Program-made: the position numbers and the translations under genes
The notes under the pieces: model-generated
What the model saw: the letters and a program-made list of their open reading frames with translations, nothing else
Database searches by the model: none
Told to the model about the DNA's origin: nothing
DNA from: Bartonella machadoae
Lineage (GTDB): Bacteria; Pseudomonadota; Alphaproteobacteria; Rhizobiales; Rhizobiaceae
Direction: 5' to 3'
DNA length: 64,000 nucleotides
Assembly (NCBI RefSeq): GCF_022559585.1
Contig: NZ_CP087114.1
Span: forward strand, 2,116,501 to 2,180,500
Shown: piece by piece, positions 46,499 to 56,122 of the stretch
Position numbering within the stretch: position 1 is the first letter of the stretch
Layout: the number at the start of each line of letters is the position of its first letter

Positions 46499-47425
46499 CT
46501 AATCAATGCTGACATCGAGAAATTCTAGTTCACCATCCTTGATATAAACGATATCGACACAGACCTTCCTCTCTTCAACTTTAAAGGTCGCTTCCTCATC
46601 ATACACAATGAATCCTTGTTCCCTTAATTCCTGTCTTTTCCGTTCGGCGCATTTTCTCTGAAAATCTCGTTTTTTATTGCACAAATTTGGGTCTCTGACT
46701 CTAAAATACTGGTACTTATTAGCATTCAGGAATAGCTTCTCTGCCGCCTGTTCAAGCACAGCGTAACTAAACTGCTCTGTTTGTGCCATCTCTTCTGCTA
46801 TCACCACAGCCCGTTCAAGATGGCTTTCGTCAAGAGTTGCCGATTCGCTCTCAGCCTCAAAGCCGTGTCGATTGCCTTCTGCAAAGCGTTTTTGATAAGA
46901 GCGTAAAGTCTCCACATCACCGAGCAAAGCGAGAGCTGCAAGATGCAACAGAGCATAAGGTGCCCCATTGGTTTTAACAGCTAACTGATCCACGGTTTCA
47001 TCAGTTGACCAAAGTACAGTGTTGTTTTCCCAAGGCGGAGCACTATATCGAGAGCGAAACATTTCCTGAAGACTCGTATCTTCCATCACCCATTCTAAAG
47101 TTTTATCAAGCTCCTGCTGTAAACGCTCTTTCGTTACTCTTTCTTCAAAAATTTCCAGTCCTCTAGCCACAAACGTTATATGCACTCCTGGTAAAATTTG
47201 AGAATTCTCAGGGTTGATGGTCTGGCAAGCCGCGGCAAAAAGACCGGTCATCACTAAAAGCCCACGATCAAAATTTGGGCAATCTTTTCTCATTTCGTCA
47301 TGTTCGTCATTATAGAGGAAATACACTTCACGATCAGGCAAGAACAGAGTAGCCAAATGATCCCCTCGCCCCTCGATTTCCACCGACCAGCCCAAACTCT
47401 TTAAAAGCGCTGTCGCGCTTTCCAT
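46499..47425 (-). CDS. Hypothetical ~308-residue protein, duplicated (copy 1)
   Basis: 308 residues from the ATG at 47425 (MESATALLKSLGWSVEIEGR); the frame continues 45 codons upstream through repetitive AKDLGAKDLG text, but the paralogue starts at the same MESA. It is soluble and acidic. N-terminal ~100 residues: DHLATLFLPDREVYFLYNDE, then GLLVMTGLFAAACQTINPEN. The middle is helical with DETVDQLAVKTNGAPYALLH. The C-terminal part is basic then beta-like (KVCVDIVYIKDGELEFLDVS). The first domain recalls secretion-chaperone-like folds, but I cannot assign a family. Divergence from copy 2 is mostly conservative except near the C-terminus. Confidence 0.65.
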   Translation of the reverse strand: MESATALLKSLGWSVEIEGRGDHLATLFLPDREVYFLYNDEHDEMRKDCPNFDRGLLVMTGLFAAACQTINPENSQILPGVHITFVARGLEIFEERVTKERLQQELDKTLEWVMEDTSLQEMFRSRYSAPPWENNTVLWSTDETVDQLAVKTNGAPYALLHLAALALLGDVETLRSYQKRFAEGNRHGFEAESESATLDESHLERAVVIAEEMAQTEQFSYAVLEQAAEKLFLNANKYQYFRVRDPNLCNKKRDFQRKCAERKRQELREQGFIVYDEEATFKVEERKVCVDIVYIKDGELEFLDVSID

Positions 47426-47569
47426 GGTCAGAGCTTCACCATTATCACCTTCAGAAAGCTCTCCTTGTCCTTCTTCTTTCCATCCCTGTTCATCCCCACC
47501 TTTGCGCATCCCCAAATCTTTCGCTCCCAAATCTTTCGCTCCTTGGTCTTCCGTTCCCATATCTCTTTC

Positions 47570-47690
47570 CCCTCATGTTTTTACAAACGTTCTCTCATGT
47601 TCTTACAACGCTTTTTTCAATTCTCGTTTCACACGGCAATAGATTCTCACCTGCTTAAAGACACCATAATAGAGCTGTAGAATAATCATG
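47570..47690 (-). pseudogene. Remnant of the membrane-module gene
   Basis: The minus strand reads MIILQLYYGVFKQVRIYCRV followed by KRELKKAL and a stop. This matches the C-terminal end of the intact membrane protein at 49007-49576 (MIILQLYYGGFKLVRMYRRV). The rest of the gene is absent. Confidence 0.75.
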
Positions 47691-47944
47691 CTAAAAAGAG
47701 AGAAGTATCTGAAAGAAACACTGCCACAAGCATAAGCATAATCGAAGAGGGAGGAATATTTTATTCTTTAAAAATTTTCTTCAAAAAAGAGATAACAATC
47801 AATTGACTGTTGATTTTTCCCCTCAACATCCTTCAAGACATTTTCAATCCACTTTTAAAAGCGTGTTTCTGTTTTACATGTTCTTTAAAATATCCAATTG
47901 TAGAAAGAAGCCCTTTATTGTCCCCAACCATCAAGCACTCTCAA

Positions 47945-48874
47945 CTAATCAATGCTGACATCCATAAATGCTGGTTCACCATCCTTGATATAAACGATAT
48001 CGACACAATATTTCTTTCCTTCAGCTTCAATAATGATTGGCTCATCACTTACACCATCAAAGCCTTGTTCCCTTAATTCCTGTCTTTTCCGTTCGGCGCA
48101 TTTTCTCTGAAAATCTCGTTTTTTATTGCACAAATTTGGGTCTCTAAATCTAAAATCCCGATACTTATGAGCGTTCAGGAATAGCTTCTCTGCCGCCTGT
48201 TCAAGCACAGCGTAACTAAACTGCTCTGTTTGTGCCACCTCTTCTGCTATCACCACAGCCCGTTCAAGATGGCTTTCGTTAAGAGTTGCCGATTCGCTCT
48301 CAGCCTCAAAGCCGTGTCGATTGCCTTCTGCAAAGCGTTTTTGATAAGAGCGTAAAGTCTCCACATCACCGAGCAAAGCAAGAGCTGCAAGATGCAACAG
48401 AGCATAAGGTGCCTCATTGGTTTTAACAGCTAACTGATCCACGGTTTCATCAGTTGACCAAATTACAGTGTTCTTTTCCCAAGGCGGAGCACTATATCGA
48501 GAGCGCAACATTTTCTGAAGACTCGTATTCTTCTTCGCCCATTTTAAAATTCTATCAAGCTCCTGCTGTAAACGCTCTTTCGTTACTCTTTCTTCAAAAA
48601 TTTCCAGTCCTCTAGCCACAAACGTTATATGCACCACTGGTAAAATTTGAGAATTATCAGGATTAATGGTTTGACAAGCAGCGCCAAAAAGACCGGTCAT
48701 CACTAAAAGCCCACGATCAAAATTTGGGCAATCTTTTCTCATTTCGTCATGTTCATCATTATAGAGGAAATACACTTCACGATCAGGCAAGAACAGAGTA
48801 GCCAAATGATCCCCTCGCCCCTCGATTTCCACCGACCAACCCAAGCTCTTTAAAAGCGCTACCGCACTTTCCAT
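47945..48874 (-). CDS. Hypothetical ~309-residue protein, duplicated (copy 2)
   Basis: 309 residues starting MESAVALLKSLGWSVEIEGR; a stop just upstream fixes this as the N-terminal limit. Very similar to copy 1 along its whole length. The main differences are near residues 120-150 and in the C-terminal 40 residues (DGVSDEPIIIEAEGKKYCVD against a YDEEATFKVEERKVCVD region). Both copies keep an intact frame, which argues for use. Membrane-module genes lie upstream in the same orientation. Confidence 0.65.
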   Translation of the reverse strand: MESAVALLKSLGWSVEIEGRGDHLATLFLPDREVYFLYNDEHDEMRKDCPNFDRGLLVMTGLFGAACQTINPDNSQILPVVHITFVARGLEIFEERVTKERLQQELDRILKWAKKNTSLQKMLRSRYSAPPWEKNTVIWSTDETVDQLAVKTNEAPYALLHLAALALLGDVETLRSYQKRFAEGNRHGFEAESESATLNESHLERAVVIAEEVAQTEQFSYAVLEQAAEKLFLNAHKYRDFRFRDPNLCNKKRDFQRKCAERKRQELREQGFDGVSDEPIIIEAEGKKYCVDIVYIKDGEPAFMDVSID

Positions 48875-49006
48875 GGTCAGAGATTTATTATCATCAACTA
48901 CATAAATCTCTTCTTATCCTTTTTCTTTTCATCCCTGTTCATTCCCATTTTTGCTTATCCTCATGTCTCTTGTTCTTATGTCTTTCGTTCCCATATCTCT
49001 TTCCCC

Positions 49007-49576
49007 TCATGATTTTACAAACGCTCTCTCATCTTTGTGCAAGGCTTTTTTCAGTTCTCGTTTCACGCGGCGATACATTCTCACCAGTTTAAAGCCACCA
49101 TAATAAAGCTGTAAAATTATCATGCTAAAAAAAGAAGCATCTGAAACAATCAGTGCGACAAATGCAAGCGCGAAAGAAAAGAATATGATAACAGTCTCGT
49201 AGCTATCCTTATTGTTCTTTTTATACAAATTGTTTTGGAGACAGGGTATATTCTCCCATTGTGAATTTATCTCTTTTAATTTTCGTCTATTTTTTTCCAA
49301 CAAAGACCATAAGATAGAATAAAATATCATCACAACCGGTATCGAAGCAAAAGCACATACGATAAAAACTTGCCAAAACACAAGGAGAGAAAAAAGCGTG
49401 GTTTCCTGCCACACTATAAGTTTCCATTGTGCGAAGGAGGGCATAAAGAGCATTCTATTCCACAGCATAATGATCAGTGAGAGGGAAGAAATGACGATAT
49501 ATTCTCTTGCCGAAAAACCCTCTATCTCAAAAAAAAAGCACAATGCGTTATAAAATTTTGAATTTTTCTGCTTCAT
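49007..49576 (-). CDS. Small membrane protein, modules in order B-A
   Basis: 189 residues, about four helices. It opens with MKQKNSKFYN and the module-B motif FSAREYIVISSLSLIIMLWN. A second helix pair follows, then a charged coil (SLLEKNRRKLKEINSQW), as in other B modules. The C-terminal half ends with a module-A-like segment (MIILQLYYGGFKLVRMYRRV-KRELKKAL). The order is the reverse of the fused members at 49948, 53068 and 53677. Unknown function. Confidence 0.6.
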   Translation of the reverse strand: MKQKNSKFYNALCFFFEIEGFSAREYIVISSLSLIIMLWNRMLFMPSFAQWKLIVWQETTLFSLLVFWQVFIVCAFASIPVVMIFYSILWSLLEKNRRKLKEINSQWENIPCLQNNLYKKNNKDSYETVIIFFSFALAFVALIVSDASFFSMIILQLYYGGFKLVRMYRRVKRELKKALHKDERAFVKS

Positions 49577-49740
49577 TCCCCACCTTTTTCTCTTCTGCTC
49601 TCTTTACCATAATGCAATCACCCTAGGGCAATGATCATTTCATCATAGCGCAGCCGGTATGAGACAATTTACCCTCGTTTTTTGCATTTGCTCCGTTTTT
49701 ACAAGGGCACAATTTTCAATAACATGACGTTTCAAAAGCA

Positions 49741-49923
49741 TTACAAGCTCTCTGTATGCTTTTTCATTTCTCTGTTTAATTGTTGTGTCACCTTGAAATA
49801 CAGTATCCAACGCTTGATAAAAGAAGTATACAGCGCAACCACCGCTATCGTTAAAACAACATCAAGGACTATCCCGATAAAAAACAAGAGAAGGGATAAT
49901 TTCGCTATAGTCATAGCATCCAT
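49741..49923 (-). CDS. Small membrane protein, module A alone
   Basis: 60 residues: a long hydrophobic helix (KLSLLLFFIGIVLDVVLTIA), then the recurrent VALYTSFIKRWILYFKVTQQ motif and a charged tail (LNREMKKHTESL). It corresponds to the N-terminal part of the fused proteins nearby and is followed on the minus strand by the duplicated segment. Confidence 0.55.
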   Translation of the reverse strand: MDAMTIAKLSLLLFFIGIVLDVVLTIAVVALYTSFIKRWILYFKVTQQLNREMKKHTESL

Positions 49924-49947
49924 TTTTTACCCTCTTGCTTTCTCTTG

Positions 49948-50508
49948 CTAAATGGATTTCTCTCGTTGCCTAGTTAATTCTTCCAACTGCTGGATCTTTT
50001 TTTTCAACCGAGAAGTTAAGCTTGCACGAAGCACCACAATGACTGGAACGGATAGAAAAACACATACCGAAATCAAAAACAACGCCATAACAAAACAAGC
50101 AAGCACCACAAATCTCTTCTCGTCTACATGAGGCCCCGCCGATTGAAAGAAAGCGATATAAACATAAGTTTTAAAAGCCATAATGATGAGAGAGAGACAA
50201 GATACAATGCTATAATCTTTCCAAGAAAAAGCGAGCCATTTTTTAAACATCAAGGCTCTTTCCTCTGTATCCAGAAGGGAATTTTGGTACAGTTGTTCTT
50301 TTTTACTTTTTTCAAGATGACAAAAGTGCTGTGGCTGCTCTTTGATCACGCGCTTTTGTTGCTTTACCCAATAATACAACCTCAAACGTTTGAAAAAAGC
50401 ATAATAAGGCGTCACAATGATCATATTAACAAAGATGGCAAAAACCACGATACTGAGCACCATGAAAAAAAAGAACGGCATTATGAGCATTATGAGTCCT
50501 GGTCCCAT
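49948..50508 (-). CDS. Small membrane protein, fused modules A-B
   Basis: 186 residues. Module A at 1-60 (MVLSIVVFAIFVNMIIVTPY, YAFFKRLRLYYWVKQQKRVI), a polar linker, then module B from ~85 (LAFSWKDYSIVSCLSLIIMA, two more helices, and the closing coil LKKKIQQLEELTRQREKSI). Starts 5 bp after the neighbouring minus-strand gene. Confidence 0.6.
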   Translation of the reverse strand: MGPGLIMLIMPFFFFMVLSIVVFAIFVNMIIVTPYYAFFKRLRLYYWVKQQKRVIKEQPQHFCHLEKSKKEQLYQNSLLDTEERALMFKKWLAFSWKDYSIVSCLSLIIMAFKTYVYIAFFQSAGPHVDEKRFVVLACFVMALFLISVCVFLSVPVIVVLRASLTSRLKKKIQQLEELTRQREKSI

Positions 50509-50513
50509 AACGC

Positions 50514-50873
50514 TTATCCCCTAACGGCTTCGTCTTGTTGCTTTGTTGCTTCTTCTTGCTGCATTGTTTTTTTCAATTTCCGTTCCCGCATACTATGAAT
50601 TCCCCAAAGAATAGGGAAAGGTGTGAGAATGCAAAGCCAAATAAAAACTGGCAGGAGGAAAATCACATACCCCACACCGCTCCACCCCTGCAGCGTCTGG
50701 ATAGTGGTCTTTGCATAAGCAGGAACGTTTAAAGCCATCATGATGGGAAATGCGCAGAGCATTATAAAAAAGCTCTGTAATATGACTTTATAATTTTCCC
50801 ATGAAAAAACCAATGATCTTTTACATGAAAAAGAAGTCCGTCCTTTATAAGACGTTGCGTTTTTCTTCTTCAT
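50514..50873 (-). CDS. Small membrane protein, module B alone
   Basis: 119 residues beginning MKKKNATSYKGRTSFSCKRS. The module-B signature follows (LVFSWENYKVILQSFFIMLC), then a helix pair and the closing charged coil (ERKLKKTMQQEEATKQQDEA). First gene of the leftward cluster. Confidence 0.6.
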   Translation of the reverse strand: MKKKNATSYKGRTSFSCKRSLVFSWENYKVILQSFFIMLCAFPIMMALNVPAYAKTTIQTLQGWSGVGYVIFLLPVFIWLCILTPFPILWGIHSMRERKLKKTMQQEEATKQQDEAVRG

Positions 50874-51593
50874 TTTTTCCCCTGCTTTTTGACTGTTTAT
50901 TACCCTTAAGTTTTTATGCTATTTTTCACAGCGTATAAAAGGATTCTTCACTTTTCTCAACAACTGATTTTTTGAAGCGAATAACTTTAAACACACCCTC
51001 TCCATAAATTTCCCATCCCCTCTCTTATAGAATCCACGCTTTACTAGAATTTCTCAATCTGCATTGGAAGAGGAAGAGGACCACAGATATTTGCATTAAT
51101 ACGGCAAACATTCACACCCCCCTGCTTCTCAATCGCCCCCATTGACGTGTCGATGTATAAAGGAAAGATTATAACTATCGTATTTACCATTTCTTTACAA
51201 CTATTTTTTCATCCTACACGATGGCGCCTTGTTTCTTTTACAGTTATTTTTTTCTCAACAGCTTTTTTAAGGCTCCCTCTTTAATATTGCACAATATTGC
51301 ATATTGGACAGCAGCAAGTCTCTCACTCTAAAAGACTGAACTTTCCCTTTTCATGGATACTTTTTCAACAACATGTTCAACAACATATTCTGGCAAATTG
51401 TGACTGATTTTTACCCTTTACCAGCTTTTTCCCATCACCACAGCCCATTCAAACAGCCCATTCAAGATGAATTCCCTATACAAATATGAAGGCAAATGAG
51501 AGCTCTGTGGACTGTTGCAGTTTTTGCATGCTAGATGGGAGCAAGCGTATTGCGTCTCTCTGTTTGTGTCATTTCTAAAACGAGGAGGCAGCC
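50874..51593. other. Intergenic region with decayed fragments
   Basis: No intact gene. Around 51040-51120 the minus strand reads GGVNVCRINANICGPLPLPM-QIEKF to a stop, which looks like the end of a lost gene. 51480-51590 matches, inverted, the DNA after the integrase fragment at 63.5 kb. Confidence 0.4.
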
Positions 51594-52000
51594 TCATTTA
51601 GGGAGAATATAAAGACGTAAAGGTAAAAACCACTCACTCTCTTTACCATTATTTTTGCGTTCAGCTTTACGGCTTTCAAAAGCATCGAGAGCAATATCTT
51701 TTAAAGAATGCAGATTACGCCTTGCCTCACGCTTTTGTTTCTTACATTCTTTGAATAAAGTCACGCCCCTCATGCAAAACAAAACGCCATCAGGTTGCCA
51801 ATTCACGAGCCTGTTTTAAAGAAACATCTCTTAAGATACCCACGTCCATCTCACGACGCCGCCCGTAAATAATATATCGATAAATCCATTGAGCACCACC
51901 ATCTTTACGCTTATGAAGGTACAAGCCAGTACCATCATTCTCTTTGCCAGCCGTCCATATTGCGACAGCCCTTTCTATTGAAACGATTCATAAAAGGCAT
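51594..52000 (-). pseudogene. P4-type tyrosine integrase remnant (N-terminal part)
   Basis: Reading leftward from MPFMNRFNRKGC near 52000, broken frames give a DGWQRE/GTGLYLHKRKDGGAQWIYRY-like arm-binding domain. Then comes RREMDVGILRDVSLKQAREL-like text, and finally an intact stretch HSLKDIALDAFESRKAERKN to FLPLRLYILPK and a stop. This matches DUF4102/P4-type integrases. The catalytic domain is missing. Confidence 0.8.
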
Positions 52001-52200
52001 TTTGACTCTTTGTCTTTGGAGTTTGTTACTCACACGCCAGCCCCGCTTATGACGTGTAAAAAATGATAATGATTGTTTCAAAATGAGAGGATTTAAGATG
52101 AGATGAGAGGATCTCCAATATTTGGGCAATATTGGGGTTATGATACAAGTTAAAAAAGAATGAATTCTCTTTGTAAATCAATATGTTGTCCTAGATGAAC
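52001..52200. repeat. Integrase-upstream sequence, inverted copy of 62.95-63.10 kb
   Basis: TTTCAAAATGAGAGGATTTA-AGATGAGA and GCTTATGACGTG are found in reverse complement at 62.97-63.05 kb. Together with the integrase fragments this forms a ~600-bp inverted repeat around the 52-63 kb block. Confidence 0.7.
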
Positions 52201-52511
52201 AAAGTCATAAATTCATGTCTATATGCGGTAAGTTCGTTTTTTATATTCTTTAGCTCTTAAAAGTGTTTTACTTTTCTCATTTTAGATGCTAATGGAACAC
52301 TCCGCTTTTCTGTGTTGATTGGCATGATCCGTCATTCTTTTCGAAGTGTGTGACAGTGTTTACAGTGTGCGACAGTGTCTTTCCTTTTGTTGAGAAGGTG
52401 AGAAACTGAAAAGGATGAGGATGTGGTGCCATTTGCACGGTTGTTAAGAAGCATTTTCGATAGATAGCTTATTTTTTGCTTGTCTAAAATATTTATGAAG
52501 GGGGGAGCAAC

Positions 52512-53039
52512 GTGACCACAGACGAACCACAACAGCAATCTTTGCAACAGCGTGGAGGTGCGGACTTTGTCTCTCCGAGCACTTTTGCTAAAGAATCTCG
52601 GCTGCTTGCTTTTAAAGATAAGATGACTCTCTCTACAAAAGATTATGTCATATTGTTTTTCCTATCCCTTATCATATTAGTGTTTGTGGTTATTGTAGCA
52701 TGCATCCGACCTATGGAGTTGTTTCATGTGGTGTCTAAGGAACAAGCTGAGGCAATCTTTCAAGAAAGTCTTCATAAAACGCTTCTGGAAAATTTAAAAA
52801 ATATGTTCTTGATGGGATTTTCTTCCAGCGAAATGAATATGATAGAATTATATCGTGCTGCTGGGTGGAATAGCGTTTGGGCTTATCTCTTTATGATGCC
52901 GCAATTTATTTTTATGGCACCTCTCTCGCTCTTTCCACTTGTTGTTGTCCTGCGCCTTATGTTGAAGCGTGAATTGAAGGACATGGGCCAGCAATTAGAG
53001 CAGCAATTGGAAAAGTCACCCCAAGAGTACATCTTATGA
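52512..53039 (+). CDS. Small membrane protein, module B
   Basis: 175 residues. The N-terminal 35 are polar (TDEPQQQSLQQRGGADFVSP). Module B follows: MTLSTKDYVILFFLSLIILV, a periplasm-like segment of ~60 residues, a second helix FMMPQFIFMAPLSLFPLVVV, and the closing coil LKRELKDMGQQLEQQLEKS. GGGGGAGC precedes the start (a GTG/ATG choice near 52512). First gene of the rightward cluster. Confidence 0.6.
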   Translation: MTTDEPQQQSLQQRGGADFVSPSTFAKESRLLAFKDKMTLSTKDYVILFFLSLIILVFVVIVACIRPMELFHVVSKEQAEAIFQESLHKTLLENLKNMFLMGFSSSEMNMIELYRAAGWNSVWAYLFMMPQFIFMAPLSLFPLVVVLRLMLKRELKDMGQQLEQQLEKSPQEYIL

Positions 53040-53067
53040 TTTCATAGAACAGGGTAGGAAAAGAAAA

Positions 53068-53637
53068 ATGGATTTTTTGGCAACGTTATCCGTCATATTC
53101 GTCGTTGGGTCGCTGGTTATCCTTTTTAGCATGCTAAGCATTGGTGCCAATATGGCAATTGTTGCAGTTTATTACTCTTTTATTAAACGTCTTTGCCGTT
53201 CATCCGAGCTTTCCAAAACCTTTAGAAAACTCAAAAATGATGCAACACAGCGCTTCAGTGGTTACAAAAAGGCAATAGAGGAAAATGGACCATCATTTGA
53301 CGTGAAAGCTTATCTCTCTTCATTCGAAGAATCTCTGTTTCTTTCCCAAAAGGATTATAAAAGAATCTTCATTTTCTCTCTGGTTACCTTTGTCTTGATT
53401 TTCGTGCCTTTCCTCATTTCAGTCGGTATGGCAGGAGAAAAAATGGCACAAGGAATGGACATAAAACAGTTTATAGCGAGTGATCCTTTCTTATTTGCTG
53501 TGTCTTCTTTTTTCTATCTTATCGTCTTTTTGAGCATCGCGTTGGTGGCTTTTTCCTTACCGGTGATTTTAATCTTCTACGGTATACTTAATCTGAGAGT
53601 GGAAAAGAAAATGGAAAGATTGGAAAATTTTGCTTAA
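53068..53637 (+). CDS. Small membrane protein, fused modules A-B
   Basis: 189 residues. Module A: two hydrophobic stretches then VAVYYSFIKRLCRSSELSKT. Linker with KNDATQRFSGYKKAIEENG. Module B: SLFLSQKDYKRIFIFSLVTF, a second helix, and a closing coil RVEKKMERLENFA. AGGAAAAGAAAA lies before the ATG. 28 bp from the previous gene, so operonic. Confidence 0.6.
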   Translation: MDFLATLSVIFVVGSLVILFSMLSIGANMAIVAVYYSFIKRLCRSSELSKTFRKLKNDATQRFSGYKKAIEENGPSFDVKAYLSSFEESLFLSQKDYKRIFIFSLVTFVLIFVPFLISVGMAGEKMAQGMDIKQFIASDPFLFAVSSFFYLIVFLSIALVAFSLPVILIFYGILNLRVEKKMERLENFA

Positions 53638-53676
53638 AGCAGCGCAAGCGATAAATAGAATGTGAGAGGGAAAAAA

Positions 53677-54213
53677 GTGCTTGTTTTTTTAGGAATTTGG
53701 GGTCTTCTAGGACTCATCATCGCAGCCATTATCGTCGGTATGTTTATCATTGGGCTTTTTTATTCTTTCATCAAGCAGGTGAGGTTATACTTTAATATGC
53801 TTGGAGAACTGAAAAAAAACGCACCCCATCCTCTTGATTCTCAGCAACGAGGAGGCAGAAAACAAAAAGCAAAATTGGAGACAACGGTGCCTGCCTTTCG
53901 TTTGAAGGAATCTCTGTTGCTTTGGCCAAGAGAGTTGAAAATAATCTGTTGTCTCTCTCTCATCATAGCGCTTTTAGAAGCTGCATTCTTTACAGCAAAT
54001 ATGGCAGGCTGGAAAAGTGACGTGAGCTTTTTTATCGCTCTGCTCTTGAATTTTCTATCGGCCTTTTTTGTTTTTTTTGCACCGATCGTCGGGCTATTCT
54101 GCATCAAGTTGACTGGTAAATTGAAAAAAACAATCCAGCAATTGGAAGAAGGAACGGTGCGACAAGAGACATTTTGCATGCAGGATGCGCGTGGAGGAAA
54201 ACATGACGAGTAG
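53677..54213 (+). CDS. Small membrane protein, fused modules A-B
   Basis: 178 residues from the GTG at 53677 with GAGAGGG upstream. Module A: LGLIIAAIIVGMFIIGLFYS, FIKQVRLYFNMLGELKKN. Module B: LLLWPRELKIICCLSLIIAL, two further helices, closing coil KLKKTIQQLEEGTVRQE. The next gene starts inside its last codons. Confidence 0.6.
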   Translation: MLVFLGIWGLLGLIIAAIIVGMFIIGLFYSFIKQVRLYFNMLGELKKNAPHPLDSQQRGGRKQKAKLETTVPAFRLKESLLLWPRELKIICCLSLIIALLEAAFFTANMAGWKSDVSFFIALLLNFLSAFFVFFAPIVGLFCIKLTGKLKKTIQQLEEGTVRQETFCMQDARGGKHDE

Positions 54214-54388
54214 TTTTGTAACATTCTTGACCCTCAATTTTTTGACTTCGGTCATCATGAGCTTTATCGTTACCGTACCGATTTTGGTCATTTATACCTT
54301 GTTTTTCAAGCGTGCGAGGCTTTATTGTAAAGCAAAAACAGCATTAAAAGTGCTTCAAGAGTGCGATGCAAGAGTTGAAAAACAGTAA
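54203..54388 (+). CDS. Small membrane protein, module A alone
   Basis: 61 residues from the ATG at 54203 (MTSSFVTFLTLNFLTSVIMS), with GGAGG upstream, overlapping the end of the previous gene by 11 bp. The motif ILVIYTLFFKRARLYCKAKT and a short charged tail follow. With the next gene it looks like a split version of the fused proteins. Confidence 0.55.
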   Translation: MTSSFVTFLTLNFLTSVIMSFIVTVPILVIYTLFFKRARLYCKAKTALKVLQECDARVEKQ

Positions 54389-54402
54389 AATAAAAAAGTA
54401 AA

Positions 54403-54741
54403 GTGAAGCAGAATTCAATGCCTGAGAAGAAGACTTTTTCTTCGTTTTTTGAAGAAAAAAAGACCCTTTCAAAACAAGACTATAAAAGAATATTTTATAT
54501 TTCTGTGGTCATGATGACTGCTCCGTTTACCTTTTTTTTAGGATTGCAGATCGTGTGCGGATTTTTAGGATTATGCATAGGAGGCGGTTATGATTTCCTT
54601 TCCTTTACAATCTTACAGCCGCTTGCATGGATTCTTGGCTGTGCTCTTGTCTTTTCTCCGATTATTTGGGTGCTCCATATTATAGTAACGCGTAAGTTGA
54701 AAAAAATGATTCAGCAGTTGGAAGAACAGAACCAAAGGTAA
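54403..54741 (+). CDS. Small membrane protein, module B alone
   Basis: 112 residues from GTG at 54403 (an ATG at 54418 is possible). Module B: FEEKKTLSKQDYKRIFYISV, helices around 45-65 and 75-95, closing coil RKLKKMIQQLEEQNQR. Last gene of the rightward run. Confidence 0.6.
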   Translation: MKQNSMPEKKTFSSFFEEKKTLSKQDYKRIFYISVVMMTAPFTFFLGLQIVCGFLGLCIGGGYDFLSFTILQPLAWILGCALVFSPIIWVLHIIVTRKLKKMIQQLEEQNQR

Positions 54742-55219
54742 GAAAATGGTGCCCCTCCTCTCCTACAGGTAGTGAAACTCATCCCATCCTTTGCGTGAAA
54801 AGAACGAAAGCCTTTTCGCGTTTCCTCAAAGCCCTTTCGCGTTTCCTCATTGCTGTTTTTTCTAGCGATCACTTTTGATTTTTGCGTTAGAGGGATATTC
54901 TTGTGCTTTTACTTCTTTTTCAAAGAAGGAAATTATGTTATTTTTCCAAAGAGAGAAGTTATATCGTGCAAAAGAATTGTTGCAACGACCTTTTGTGATA
55001 AAAAAGCTGTAAATGCTTTCTTGCATGATACTTTGTCGTCTTTCACAATGCTTACATTGCGATGCTTGCATTGCTAGGCAATCTTGAGATTCTAGAATTA
55101 TTTTATTACCAAAGTTTTGCTGTGTCTCATCAATTTGATTTGCATGACAGGTTTTGAGGTGTACGCATCTTTAAGATCAATCTTTTTGTATAAATTTTGC
55201 TTCATAGACAATATATTAA
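54742..55219. other. Intergenic region, no gene seen
   Basis: CCCTTTCGCGTTTCCTCA is repeated near 54830. Small frames on both strands look accidental. Confidence 0.4.
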
Positions 55220-55815
55220 ACTACAAACTCGGCACCATGACGCAACCAATCCATACCTACCCCCGAACCTATTGCACTTCTCATCTCATTTCTTATGATG
55301 CCAAATCTGTGCTTTGTGCTCCGCTCTTGTCCTCTCTGCATTAGGATTTTTGGAACATTTTCTAAGAACCATAGAGAAGGAAGAGATGCCGCACCACCTC
55401 GATAGGCACTTGTCTACGGACTCCTTGATTGGGAAGAGCCTCATTGTCTTTTTTGTTATCAGTATTCTTAGCAGCGCTCATCACGGCTTCTTTTAAAATA
55501 CGGATTATTTTATAGAGACAATGCACATTAAACTAAAGCACCGGCACCATGACGCAACCAATCCATACCTACCCCCGAACCTCTTACGCTTCTCACCCCA
55601 TTTCTTATGCCAATTCGCGCTTTGTGCCCCGCTCTTATCCCTCTCTGCATTGGGACACTTTCGGAACATTTTCTGAGAACGATAGAGAAGGAAGTGATGC
55701 TACTCCGCCTCGATAGGCACTTGTCTACGAACTCCTTGATTGCGCAGAGCCTCATTGTTTTTTTGTTATCAGTATTCCTAACAGCACTCACGACTGTCTC
55801 TTTTAAAATACGGAT
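55220..55815. repeat. ~305-bp segment present twice in tandem
   Basis: GGCACCATGACGCAACCAAT ... TCTTTTAAAATACGGATTAT occurs at 55230-55510 and 55546-55815. The minus strand of each reads NTDNKK...NQGVRRQVPIE-like text broken by frameshifts, so a decayed gene is likely inside. The family is unknown. Confidence 0.7.
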
Positions 55816-55882
55816 TATTTTATGAGGAGTGGCTTTTACACACTCTACGTGCGCGTCTTAGAGGTAGTCTGGTTTCTTTTGA

Positions 55883-56122
55883 CTGGTGAAGTTGGCTCTG
55901 TATGTTCTGTTGTCATACAATGCGTCCTCCCAATAATAAAAAACTATAAATGCGGGGATTTTTCACTGCATTTTCTCTCGTCTAGACGTAATGAAAACCA
56001 ACTACAGCAATGGCATTAAATACAATTTGCAACATACTGTTAACAGCAGAATAACACATATTGATTTATTCAAAATGAATCAGTTACGCAGTGTTAATGG
56101 TAAAAATTTAAAGAGTTAAGTC
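55883..56122. repeat. Cassette spacer copy A (right part only)
   Basis: Starts at CTGGTGAAGTTGGCTCTGTA and runs to the start of the next gene. It matches the right ~240 bp of the other spacers, including the leader GTTAATGGTAAAAATTTAAA-GAGTTAA directly before the ATG. Confidence 0.85.

Larger units (their letters stand above)
46294..49180. repeat. Tandem direct duplication of a ~1445-bp segment
   Basis: CGAAGAGGGAGGAATTTTTT at 46294 and CGAAGAGGGAGGAATATTTT at 47739 begin two copies. Each contains ~200 bp of downstream DNA, a gene for a ~309-residue protein and, upstream of it on the minus strand, the 3' end of a membrane-protein gene. In copy 1 only a remnant of that membrane gene remains (47570-47690); copy 2 has the intact gene (49007-49576). 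Confidence 0.85.
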
